From: Timema cristinae
Taxonomy: Eukaryota > Arthropoda > Insecta > Phasmatodea > Timematidae
Direction of reading: 5' to 3'
Assembly: GCA_039000515.1 (NCBI GenBank)
Contig: JBCFYV010000024.1
Span: 10,470,969-10,534,968 of the forward strand
Length of the DNA: 64,000 nucleotides
This document shows positions 54,640 to 64,000 of the stretch, piece by piece. Numbering within the stretch: the stretch's first letter is position 1; every line of letters starts with the position of its first letter. Position numbers and translations under genes: made by a program. The notes beneath the pieces are model-generated. The model did not search any database. It had not been told where the DNA came from and was given only the letters and a program-made list of their open reading frames with translations.

Positions 54640-55806
54640 ACATATTTATTCTTAAAACTCTTAATATTTCTCTTTTTTTTTTTTACACATTTGTCTACCA
54701 CATATAGCAAGATTTTACAAAACCTATCCCTTCCTTTTGATCCACGCACTCTACCTTCATATATTTGCTTCATCACTCGATCCACACTCATCCTCTCAAC
54801 ATGCCCAAACCAGCGTAACATGCTTCTTTCACATTGACCTGTTGAGTTCCCTTTCAAACCTCACTCTTTCAGCACCCATTCATTACTGACTCTGGTCATA
54901 TGAGTTTTCCCATATAAATTTCTTAGATATCTCATTACAACCACATTCATCTTGCTCTTGTGTTTCTCCTGACAAATCCATGTTTAACATCCATAAAACA
55001 ATGTTGTTACTAACACACTTTTATATACTGCCATCTTTGCTTTCTTTGATACTAATTCATTCTTTGCAGTAGTCTACATACATCCAACTTAGTCCCCGAG
55101 ATGCATTCACCTATCTGCCGATTTCACCATCAAATCTTTCAATCTTTACAGAACATTCTGCCCAGATACACAATATCATTCACTTGTTCTAACATTTTCC
55201 CATTTATCATTAAGTTGACAAACATTTCCTGATCTGCCCTTATTTAAAATTAAAAACCAATACCTTAGTTTTGGAGACATTTATACGAGGATATATTCTG
55301 TCGGTCGCTACACTCAAACAATTTAATGCACTCTGCAAGTCATTTTCCTTCTCAGCCATTAACACTGCATCATCTGCATATAACAGCACTCTCACATTCA
55401 CATTGTCCATTTACTCAGCGACCTCTCCTAACTCGAAGTTTCAACCACCTTAACGCATACTTTACTTCCATTATACACCACCTTGATTGCATTTAATGAC
55501 TATCTATCCACACATACTCTCTCAGAACATTCCATAACATACTCCTATTCACACAATTGTACAGTTTATCTAGATCAACAAATGTGCAATACATGTTCTT
55601 CTTTACTTTATAATAATGGACATTGATAAAAATAATAAAAAAGCTTAAAATAAACGAATAAGAATAAATTTAAATAAGAAAGTTCACCTAGGGAAAGGGG
55701 AAAAATGTGGCAAGAATCCAATGTTCAAAGGTGACATCTTCTTCCTTTCTTCTCTCTTCTATAGTAGAAGTAGTCACACACACATTTAAACACAAATAGA
55801 GTAGTA

Positions 55807-55830
55807 TTTCAGCATTGTTGCCTTTATCAA
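55807..55830 (-). ncRNA. Hammerhead-like motif, left terminal repeat
   Basis: On the minus strand TTGATAA, a GGCA...TGCT stem, then GAAA (55807-55810). Penelope-like elements are known to carry hammerhead ribozymes in their terminal repeats. The first core deviates from CUGAUGA at two positions, so activity is doubtful. Confidence 0.4.
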
Positions 55831-55984
55831 ACACAAAGAGAGGAGGGAATACACTTCACACAAACAATGGATTACTTCAATTTGAATTTTAAAAAGAAAC
55901 TGTTAGAAAAACACTGTGCAAACTGTTTTTGGGAGTGAATATAAATTTCTCAAAGCACCACTGTACATATTAAACCTACCAATC

Positions 55985-56820
55985 AGCAGCAATACCTTCA
56001 CTATCATAGCAGCCATCCTTCATACACAAAAAGGTCTCTACCATTCAGTCTTGCCACCCGAGCCAAACAGATATGTTCAAAACCCGATAATCTAATTGAA
56101 TATCGTAACCAACTCTCCAATGCTTTTCAAAGCAGAGGTTACCCCAATCCTTTAATAGATAGCCAAATTTTCAGAGATGACAATGGCCCTCCAAAAGAAG
56201 TTGAGAATATTCCTCTCACAACACAATACCATCCTGGTCTACAAATTCCTAACTAGTTTCACCTAGACCCAAAACTTTCTTAGTACATCCCTAGGAGTCA
56301 GTTTCAAAGAGCCACCCAATCTCCACAATATTCTAGTCCGTCCAAACTTCCTGACCCTAAGAAAATCCGAGAAGAAAAATCTACTACCAAAGGTTCATAC
56401 CCCTGTGGTAGCATCTGTGGCAGCACATGTGGAATCCACCTACCAGCTACATCCTTCAACAGCAAAGTTACTAAATTGGAATACAAAATCCCTGGGTATT
56501 ACAAGTGCAAAACAAATAATTTGATATATCAACTACAGTGCAAATCATGTGATGCAGAATATTACAGGTTCTCTCTGATAGCGAATTAACAATCATCATT
56601 TTGACTCAAACCACAAAGAACCGGACAAGCCTGTACCAATCTTATGTTGGTACCTACAACCAGGACTTTCAAACCTGCTACACCACCAAAATATTGAGAG
56701 CATTTGCCAAACAGTGCAACAGTTCTCAACTCAGACAGTGGGAACTGGCCCACCAGGCTTCAAAAGAAGATAGTTTCTTTTTTTCTTTCTTTAAGATTAA
56801 CCTTTTCAATTATTTTTAAA
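55985..56820 (+). pseudogene. Penelope-like GIY-YIG region, degenerate
   Basis: Plus-strand translation with frame breaks shows LPFSLATRAKQICSKPDNLI (56060), FQSRGYPNPLIDSQIFRDDN (56130), YHPGLQIPN (56230), CGSICGSTCGIHLPATSFNS (56405) and the GIY-YIG endonuclease region YKCKTNNLIYQLQCKSCDAE (56500). QSSQLRQWELAHQ-like sequence follows (56730). The linker plus Cys-rich pre-GIY block is typical of Penelope-like elements, whose endonuclease nicks the target. It is non-functional here: stops, and the second half of the GIY-YIG domain is shifted in frame. Confidence 0.8.
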
Positions 56821-56954
56821 TTACATAGCCAAGCTTTGAGAAATGTATCCCCCCAAAAACAGTTTGCACAGTGTTTTTCTGACAGTTTCTTTTTTTAATT
56901 CAAATTGAAGTAATCCATTGTTTGGGTGAAGTGTATTCCCTCCTCTCTTTGTGT

Positions 56955-56978
56955 TTGATAAAGGCAACAATGCTGAAA
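56955..56978 (+). ncRNA. Hammerhead-like motif, right terminal repeat
   Basis: Mirror copy of the motif at 55807-55830: TTGATAA (56955-56961), stem GGCAACAATGCT, GAAA (56975-56978). It has the same two deviations, so they predate the insertion. Confidence 0.4.
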
Positions 56979-57500
56979 TACTACTCTATTTGTTTTTAAA
57001 TGTGTATAGAAGACAGAAAAAAGTAAGATGTCACCTTTATGCATTGGATTCTTTCCATAGGTGTACTTTCTTAATTAAATTTATTCTTATAGTTTATTTT
57101 TCATTTTTATTTATTTTCATCAAGTTCCATTATTATAAAATTATTTAGCCACTTCATTTTTAAACTTTCTTCTTTACTGCCATATATATCTCGCTCACTT
57201 GTTGCAATACAAATACCTGGTCCATTCAACCTCTACTTGGCATGAAACCACACTGCACATCCCAAATCTTGTCCACAACTTTTTTACGCACCCTCTCAAT
57301 AAAGACACTCTATAAAACTTTGTTTTGAATACTCAACAATTTATTGTCCTCTAATTTTTGAATTAATTCTTACTGCTTTTGTCTTTGTACAAAGGAACAA
57401 TGCCAGCATTCTCCCAGTCATTAGGAACATTCAAAATCCTGGCAAACACATTGAACATTAAAACTCTTTAAATTACTTTAGATGGGTATTTGTTATAAAA

Positions 57501-60500
57501 TTAAATCCTAGTCTTCTCCTATTGGGAAACTTTGTTACAGGTCACCACAAGTAGAACCACACACTCTACCCCAAGAAAAATAGTAATAAATGAGGGTATA
57601 ACCAAGGAATTACTCTACATCTTCATTGCACTTTGTTAAGGTCTGTATCAGAAAGTCACTATGGTATTCCACTTGTGACGTGTGCTCAGTCATGAGTAGA
57701 GAGAGTGCAAGTTAACCAGTATTATGTATACAAATGTGTTACACTCAGTGGCAACGGAATCTTATTTGTGCAAGGGGCAGAGAGGACATGGGGAGGTGGG
57801 CTAAGGTTTAAAAAAAGTTGAACAAATTGTTTCGCTAGCCAAAGGGGAGGCCGGGGACTCAAACATGGAAAAGGTTTGAAAATTGAATGCCCTTATAAGA
57901 TATTTTGAGAGTTCCTAATGTGGTAACATTTTGAAAATTAGACTCTTCTCCAATATATTTAAGATAATACTCCCCCAGATTTTTAATTTTTTTTAAAATT
58001 TGGATGCTTCTAGAAACTATTTAGAATGGTCCTCACCTTAAAATTTCTGACAGTTAGCAAAATTCAAACACTTTTCCTGATTCACAAAATTCAAGAATAA
58101 TTTTCTGTTTTCCTGATGAGCAGCCGCCCGGGAAAAGGATGACTAACAAACCTAACTTAGGCCGTCTTCACATAAGATGAGACAAAGTGTATTTTATTCA
58201 AATTCTACTAAATGCAATATATTTAATTTAAAACTGCTGTTTTTTGTTGCCTAAAATGAATGGTCTTATAGTTAAACATCTTGGACTGGGCTAGGCTAGT
58301 TAAATCACTGACTAGTGATAAAATATTCAGACATGCGGCTAAAATAGGGCAGTAATGGAGCTTTTATTTTAGTTGTGTTAGCTATCGTATGATAATACTT
58401 GCCATAGTGCAAGCTTAGCACCAAATTAAAGACAGGAATCAGTGACAAGTGTCTTAGTGATGTTAGAATAAGTATATTTAATAAGTTGCACAAACTGTCG
58501 AGGTCACTCAATTAGATTCACAGCAAACACTTTTATATATATATTTTATAACTCTAAATGTGTTTAACTATAATTTCATTTTTTGCGTAACTCAACATTG
58601 ATGCAATGTTCCAGAGTGAAAGGTAAAATGCTAGAGTCAAAATGGTGTCCTTGATGAGAGTGCTATAACTGTTCAATTGTGAAGTAATGTGGTCTCATGC
58701 TCAAGTATATGTTTGGACTTGTTTGATGGTCTTAATACTATCATTAATGTTTTAATATATCAGTGGCAAAAAATTATAGAGTCGGGCCATTGAAACAAAC
58801 TTAAATCTGTGTGTTCTGTAAAGGTCTCAACATTTATTTTTACCCACACAATTGTATTACTACCCATCTGAGCAGTTTCCATAGCATAACTACACTAATC
58901 GAATAAGGATCAGGTAGAATTTAAAGAAATTCTAACCGTATTTTGTGGAAGTGTTTGAAACTAAGAACATTTCATATCTTATAATTGCAAAATCTTACTT
59001 ATTGTAAGACTGCCACTAGCCGTTTGATAAAGTGAATCTGTGTCAATGCACCTGATTGGGCATTAGCTGCCAATTTTATTTCTAAAGTAACCAATACTTG
59101 TCTGTGCAGTGATAGCAGTGAAAAATGTGAACTATGTTTCTCTCTTCATTGTGAGGGTCATGTTGTGTTTATCATTATGTGTTCCTATTCCTTAAACCTT
59201 TTTCTGTGTAATAAACTAGCTCTATTATGTCAGGATTATCAATGTCGAGTGTCATTAAGTATAGCTTTGTATCACTGTTTATATCTGGAGAGGAAACTTT
59301 AAAAAAGGAAGGTTCCTGCCCACAGCACCTTGCCAAGTGCTCAACAAAACAAGTGTACTCGTTATATTAATTCCCCCCTTCCCCCCATGCAATCCAATGT
59401 AAGTATAACACAAGCATTCATCCTTTCATCAACCAGCTGATTCTCAGTAGTTCACACAACATCAAGCAGCCATGTTTAGAGAACAGCTTGAGTGTCATAC
59501 ATGTTGTGTGCACTTGTGAGGTAAATGATCGGCATACAAGGTACTGCAAGTCAAGGAAAGTGTGAATGTGTAATCTGGTTCACAGCTCTCTCTGCTATTC
59601 ACTCCTGTAAACATGATAGAGTTATGTTATAAACAATCGCCTTCTGTATCTTGCCACATCTACAACTGCTGGAACATTCAGTAAACAAACAAAAAATAAA
59701 CAAAACAAAAACATTATATTTTTCAAATTTCATGAAAATTGAATTAATAATTTGTTTTCAAAAAATCTAGGGTGGTGTGGGGCAAAATTATATCCATACA
59801 GAATTGCTAGTAATGCAACGTTGTTTTCAATATATTTTAAGGGTCAAATAACACTTAAAACATTATATTTTATATCTGATTATTTTTTTATATTCTTTAT
59901 ACAGTTTACTTCTTATTCAAGATGTGGTATTTGAATTATCTTTTCGTATCACTTATATTTTGAAATATAATATGTTAGTAACAAACACCAGTGAACTTAA
60001 CAAGCAAATAGCATTTGCTGGAGAGTTAAAATTTAACAACATTTAAAGAAACCAACTAAGCTTGGAAATTGGTGTTTTAAACATTTACAAGTAAGATAAA
60101 CTAAACAAATTAAACTTTTCAATGCACACTATTTGTGTTTTAAAAAATATGTTTTTGTATGTCAAAAATAATGGAATAATGTAAGGTTATAAAAATGTTA
60201 AAATCTACTTTGTTCATTAAAGTATGTGAATTGTAATTAAATTTAACGAATAGAAAACTATTTACAATGTATACTTATTTATATATAAATCCAAATCCAA
60301 CATTAGAAATGCTACATGGTGAAACAATGATAGTAGATCATAACAAAATTATTTCACACAAAATCACAATATAGGATGTTTCATTTCTTATAATGATGGA
60401 TAGAGAATACATGCTAAAATCTAAGCATACAAGTAATTATCACCTTCGTTTTCAAATTAAAATTTGTAATGGAAATTTCACGAATTGTTTATGATAGCGT

Positions 60501-61291
60501 ATTATTCGATTTTATTATGTAGATCTATTTTTCATTCTAGCCTCTAAACATAAACTGGCTGATTACAAAAATAACAATAAATCTTGTTGAACGCTACTAA
60601 TCACATCTTATATAAAAAATATAATTACAAAGACACATTAAAAAGACAAAATGTCTAACACACAAATGAGTTATATATATATATGGCGCACAGTTTAACC
60701 TTATTGGTTGTATTTCATGTAGTCCATGTAATTCGTTAAATGTTTTTATAATGTTTGTCTGTAACGTATTTGTCGATAATGCGTTTAATAACATGCAACA
60801 AACTATCACTGTTGTTCCTGCTAATAAACCAGTTTACGCCAGTGTCTCGCTTAGTTCAATCTTGGAGGTTAGGCACAACACTCCCCACTGAGAACCTTGC
60901 CTTGAGTGCTTCTGATTAATACTCAACAGAAAAATAGCAATGGCGCTAATTTAGAATTGTTTGATTAAGCATTTATTAAATGCACCATCAGAAACATTTT
61001 ACCAGCTTACTTACAAATAAAAGTGTAAATAAATGTTTTCTATTAAACATATGTACTATTTGAACCATTTTAATAGAAATATCAAGTGTGTTGATCAGTT
61101 AATTTTCCATACACTAAGCTACTGGTTACATATAAAGGTGAGACATAAATTGTCCCTTAATCATCTTATTGATCCCAGTGTGATGTGTTGTGTCCCGACC
61201 AAGCAAACGACTGAAATGATCTTGGTGGGTGATGGTTGGATGTGTGTGTATGTGTGTGTGTGGAAGATAGGATGATAGTAGTAGTAGTCAC
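57501..61291. other. Intron segment, no gene recognised
   Basis: AT-rich with scattered GC-richer patches (57740-57860, 59280-59530, 60830-60910). None gives a frame with splice sites that fits the gene. Confidence 0.4.
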
Positions 61292-61396
61292 CATGATGAC
61301 AGAACCTGAATTATTAGCGAGCGCAGCCCGGACGGACCTGCTGACGCCCGCCTGATAAGACGGACCGACTCCAAACTGCTTTGCCCTGAAATTCTG
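61292..61396 (-). other. Candidate alternative exon of the NFAT-like gene
   Basis: A 105-bp GC-rich block in AT-rich intron, with a strong minus-strand acceptor (GCTTGTTCCCCCCGCAG, followed by a second CAG) and a fair donor (ATG/GTGACT). Joined to the right-edge exon in its phase it reads AEFQGKAVWSRSVLSGG and onward, and reaches TAA after 27 residues, so inclusion would end the protein right after the TIG domain. In another phase it is fully open (35 codons). On the plus strand CACCATGATGACAG starts a 20-codon frame. Which reading is real is unknown. Confidence 0.35.
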
Positions 61397-63044
61397 CTGC
61401 GGGGGGAACAAGCAGACGCATACAAGTCACATTAAATGAGTGTTTCAAAGTGAAACAAACAAAACAGATTTTCAATCACAAATTGGCGTAAGGACAGTTA
61501 GGTAAGGGTAATTATTGTATTTTGCACATTACTTAAGTTCGAAAGTAAAAACAAAGAAATGCTCCTATACTTTTGTTACAATAATAAGTTAATATTTGGT
61601 GAATAATAACTGTTTGGGTGCAGCTAATAATTTACAAAGCAAAATTTCTTTTGAATAAAAAATTATTTATGTAGAGCATGTAAACTATTATTTACTGAAT
61701 ACTAGAATTTCAAAACAAGAATTTCAACATACGTTCTCTTACGACAATCTGGTATCATATTCTGAGCAATGTTCCCAAAATAATTTCAAACTAACTTAGT
61801 TTTTATATTATTCAATTTTTCTTTTAAATAACACATTTAATTCCTTGAAGTGTGTACATGATGAACTAAGATATGTGAAGATTTGTCTCCTATTTAAAAG
61901 AGGGAACAATGCTCAACTTTCGCTCTTCATTTGTTACAGTTATGAGGCAAGCAGTACGAGTTTCACTCATCCTAACATACTCGTCCACACCACACATGCA
62001 CACACTCAAGCAGCTGTCGTGACAGCTTGCCTCAAGTTTGAACTGTGAATCAGGAAAGAACAGATCATGATATAACATACTTATAATTTTGCCCTCCGCC
62101 CCAATCTGAGAAGTATGTGCAGGTTATATCATAGTTCATATCCTTTTATTGCCAAGGAATGGAGAGAAGACTGTCACATGGCATTTCAATACTAAATTTG
62201 TGTCAATGCACAACAAGAGAATTTACTTAAAACTGTGAAAAAAAAAAACTGTATTTGAAGTTTGTTTAAACTTATATCCATTGAATGGATAGTTAAAAGT
62301 AGACTTTTTTTCAATCGAAATATTTGTCTTTAAATATTTTAGAATTTAGAAAATGATAGTTAAATAAAGTTCTTTAAAATACCAGTAATGTGTAGAAAAT
62401 AATTAGAGAGATTAATTTCACAGTATCTGATGACTAAGTTTAATTATGAAATAAAGAAATTAATATCAAAATAATTATCATTTGTTTAGTTGAAATGATT
62501 CAATAAATTACACTTTTAAAATTTCTTTATTTAATACCAAGTAAAATTATTATTCTTCCATAATTTTTTCTAGACTTCACGTCGCTACATGATGACAATT
62601 TTCCACCATTCTATAGGACTATCTTTTCATTTGAATTGTATTCACCCAAAAAGAACGGACAGCTTTTATGATAAATCTTGGTCCTAACATTTATTTACCG
62701 TTACCCACATGGAATGTGACTACTCAAAGTATACAAAACTTGGTGTTGATTTTTTGGTTATGTTATGTGAGTTAAAGTGATTACCCTAAAACACCAAGAA
62801 TTAATATAATGTATCATGTTAACATAGTAATTCCTACAACATCTGTATTTTGGGATTCAAAGAGAAATAAACTATTACATAGAATAAATTGTGTTTGTAA
62901 ATATTTATAAAAAATTATAATCAAGATTTGAACTTAACATAAACGTATTGAGCCAAGACTTTTCAATTGTGAAGAGAGAATCAAGCAGAGAAGTAAATAG
63001 CTAGAGGCAAACACATGTTTAAGATGAAATGAGAATACAGCCAA
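61397..63044. other. Intron segment, no gene
   Basis: AT-rich. A perfect short palindrome AGCTGTCGTGACAGCT lies near 62012. Nothing else is recognised. Confidence 0.45.
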
Positions 63045-63654
63045 GGGAGCGTTCAAGTATTATGTAAGCACATTTTTGGCCATTATGGACCCCCTCACCT
63101 TTGTAAGCCATACCTCCCTCTAGCTTATGTTATGTTATATGTTATATTTGTAAACATTTTTTTAATTGTTCACCAGAGTAACTATTATTTTTTATGTAAT
63201 TTGTAGATTGCTGGTAATTATTACTGTAGAGGTGTAAATTAACTGTGCCAAATAATTCAAAATAAACAGTGTTGTAAATTGAATTTATATTTTTTGTACT
63301 AAACAGGTAAAATTAAAAAAAAAAAGTTATGAAATTATAAAAAAAAATTAAATTTTAGTTTACGCTTTATTAAAATTACAAAAAAAAAGTATTAGTCAAT
63401 ATAGGAATTATTATAGTTATAAAAAACTCTTGATCATTTTTAAACTAATGTTCAAGCTCCTTGAATCCACGTATCTGCACTTTTAATTATTATGTGTCCA
63501 TTTGGGGGTGACTGGGTAACTGTGCCATTCTTGCCTGTCTTTCTCTGTCTTACGTAAGCATTGTTATGACCCCCTCTCCTCCCTTCCCTCTTGTTAGCAA
63601 AAATAAGCAAAGCTCAAACCCCCTATGGTGCTTATATAATACTTGAACGCCCCC
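63045..63654. mobile_element. MITE with GGGnGCGTTCAAGTATTAT termini
   Basis: The left end (63045) reads GGGAGCGTTCAAGTATTATG then TAAGCAC. The reverse complement of the right end (63654) reads GGGGCGTTCAAGTATTATAT then AAGCACC. Inside the left end, TTTTTGGCCATTATGGACCC follows, and the right half has CCCCTCTCCTCCCTTCCCTC. This CAAGTATTAYGTAA-type element is widespread in invertebrates. It has no coding capacity and lies 230 bp from the TIG exon. Confidence 0.8.
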
Positions 63655-63881
63655 CGACCTGCTTATGACAGGAGCAAAACTTTGACTATTGAATGGGTTA
63701 GTACTTTTGCTAACATTGTATAAAGTGGGTAGGTGTTGATTTCAGTCGATGAGTATGTGCATGCACTAGAAATGATTGATCAAAAGCAAAAACCCTTTGA
63801 TTCTCTGCTTGGTTCCTTCTACTATGAGGTTAAGCCATCCGTTCTGCCGCTGGTCCAATAGCTGGGTAATCTAACACATAC

Positions 63882-64000
63882 CTGGCTGTTGCTGTGTGGT
63901 GATGGGAGTGTATGTGAATGTGTGGGCTTCACTCATCTTACCGCTTGACACAACCATAAGCCTCACTGACACGGCTTCTGTGATGTTGTGATGGCGATAC
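63882..64000 (-). CDS. NFAT-like gene, exon with the end of the TIG domain (partial)
   Basis: Open to the window edge on the minus strand, ending at a donor CCAG/GTATGT (63880-63881). It encodes YRHHNITEAVSVRLMVVSSG and KMSEAHTFTYTP. The HNITEAVSV...FTYTP pattern is the last strands of the IPT/TIG immunoglobulin-like domain of NFAT proteins, with FTYTP as in NFAT5. A Gln-rich run TTQQQP follows. It leaves one base (G), matching the phase of 35156-35218 and also of 24160-24306. NFAT factors bind DNA through the preceding Rel-homology domain, which must lie upstream of the window together with the start codon. Confidence 0.85.

Larger units (their letters stand above)
55596..57178 (+). mobile_element. 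Penelope-like element with inverted terminal repeats and 12-bp TSD
   Basis: TTCTTCTTTACT occurs at 55596-55607 and 57167-57178, bounding a 1559-bp insert. The insert has inverted terminal regions of about 300 bp (55608-55930 against 56858-57166) around a coding fragment. The right end carries about 30 extra bases, as is usual for Penelope terminal repeats. The copy is 5'-truncated: no RT catalytic block is present. Confidence 0.85.
54640..57500 (-). pseudogene. LINE RT pseudogene, split by a Penelope-like element
   Basis: On the minus strand the RT starts at about 57460 with FARILNVPNDWENAGIVPLY and YKDKSSKN, and runs to ERDIYGSKEE near 57175. It is cut by 55608-57166 and resumes at 55600 with KKNMYCTFVDLDKLYNCVNR (the KAYDRVNR block). 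It continues with RINVSKTKVLVFNF (about 55265), VNASRGLSWMYV (about 55090) and ends with ERSMLRWFGHVERMSVDRVM (about 54810). Stops and frameshifts are present. It is a different LINE family from 28900-34230 and from copies A and B. Confidence 0.85.

Overview
The window is non-coding-rich, AT-rich nuclear DNA of an invertebrate animal, most likely an arthropod with a large genome. The evidence is introns of tens of kilobases, many decayed LINE, SINE, hAT, Tigger and Penelope copies, and an NFAT-type transcription factor. The sequence does not settle the species or order.

Layout: (1) 1-20 kb is a transposon graveyard: tRNA-derived SINEs, a TIR element at 2.55-3.78 kb, a hAT remnant, three decayed plus-strand LINE segments (7.1-12.6 kb, one split by a SINE) and a complete but dead Tigger element (16.6-18.7 kb). 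(2) 21.3-64 kb is the 3' part of one minus-strand host gene. I can phase four exons: 63882-64000 (end of a Rel/NFAT TIG domain), 35156-35218, 24160-24306 and a large last exon 21282-23539. The upstream exons lie beyond the right edge. All four splice boundaries keep one reading frame, and the encoded protein looks like the arthropod NFAT/NFAT5-type factor. (3) The introns, about 10.8 and 28.7 kb, hold everything else: a pseudogene of a repeated orphan family, a minus-strand LINE in two blocks, several SINEs, a nearly intact Ty3/Gypsy element (39105-46741), a 47-bp minisatellite of about 50 units (47.9-50.2 kb), a LINE split by a Penelope-like insertion, and a MITE.

The standout is the Gypsy element. 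Its two about 1 kb LTRs are almost identical and are flanked by a 4-bp duplication, so it is young. Its Gag begins with two tandem C4HC3 (PHD-like) zinc fingers. Gag and Pol are joined by a textbook -1 frameshift signal (GGGAAAC, 6-nt spacer, stem, possible pseudoknot), and the space between integrase and the 3' LTR holds a tandem array of GGCCC...GGGCC hairpins. It has one frame break between RNase H and integrase. It lies in the same orientation as the host gene.

Several nested insertions can be proven by target-site duplications: a SINE in a LINE, a Penelope-like element in a LINE, a 51-bp SINE tail in a hAT remnant and a 69-bp Penelope tail. The SINEs have different tRNA-like heads and bodies but share one 3' tail module.
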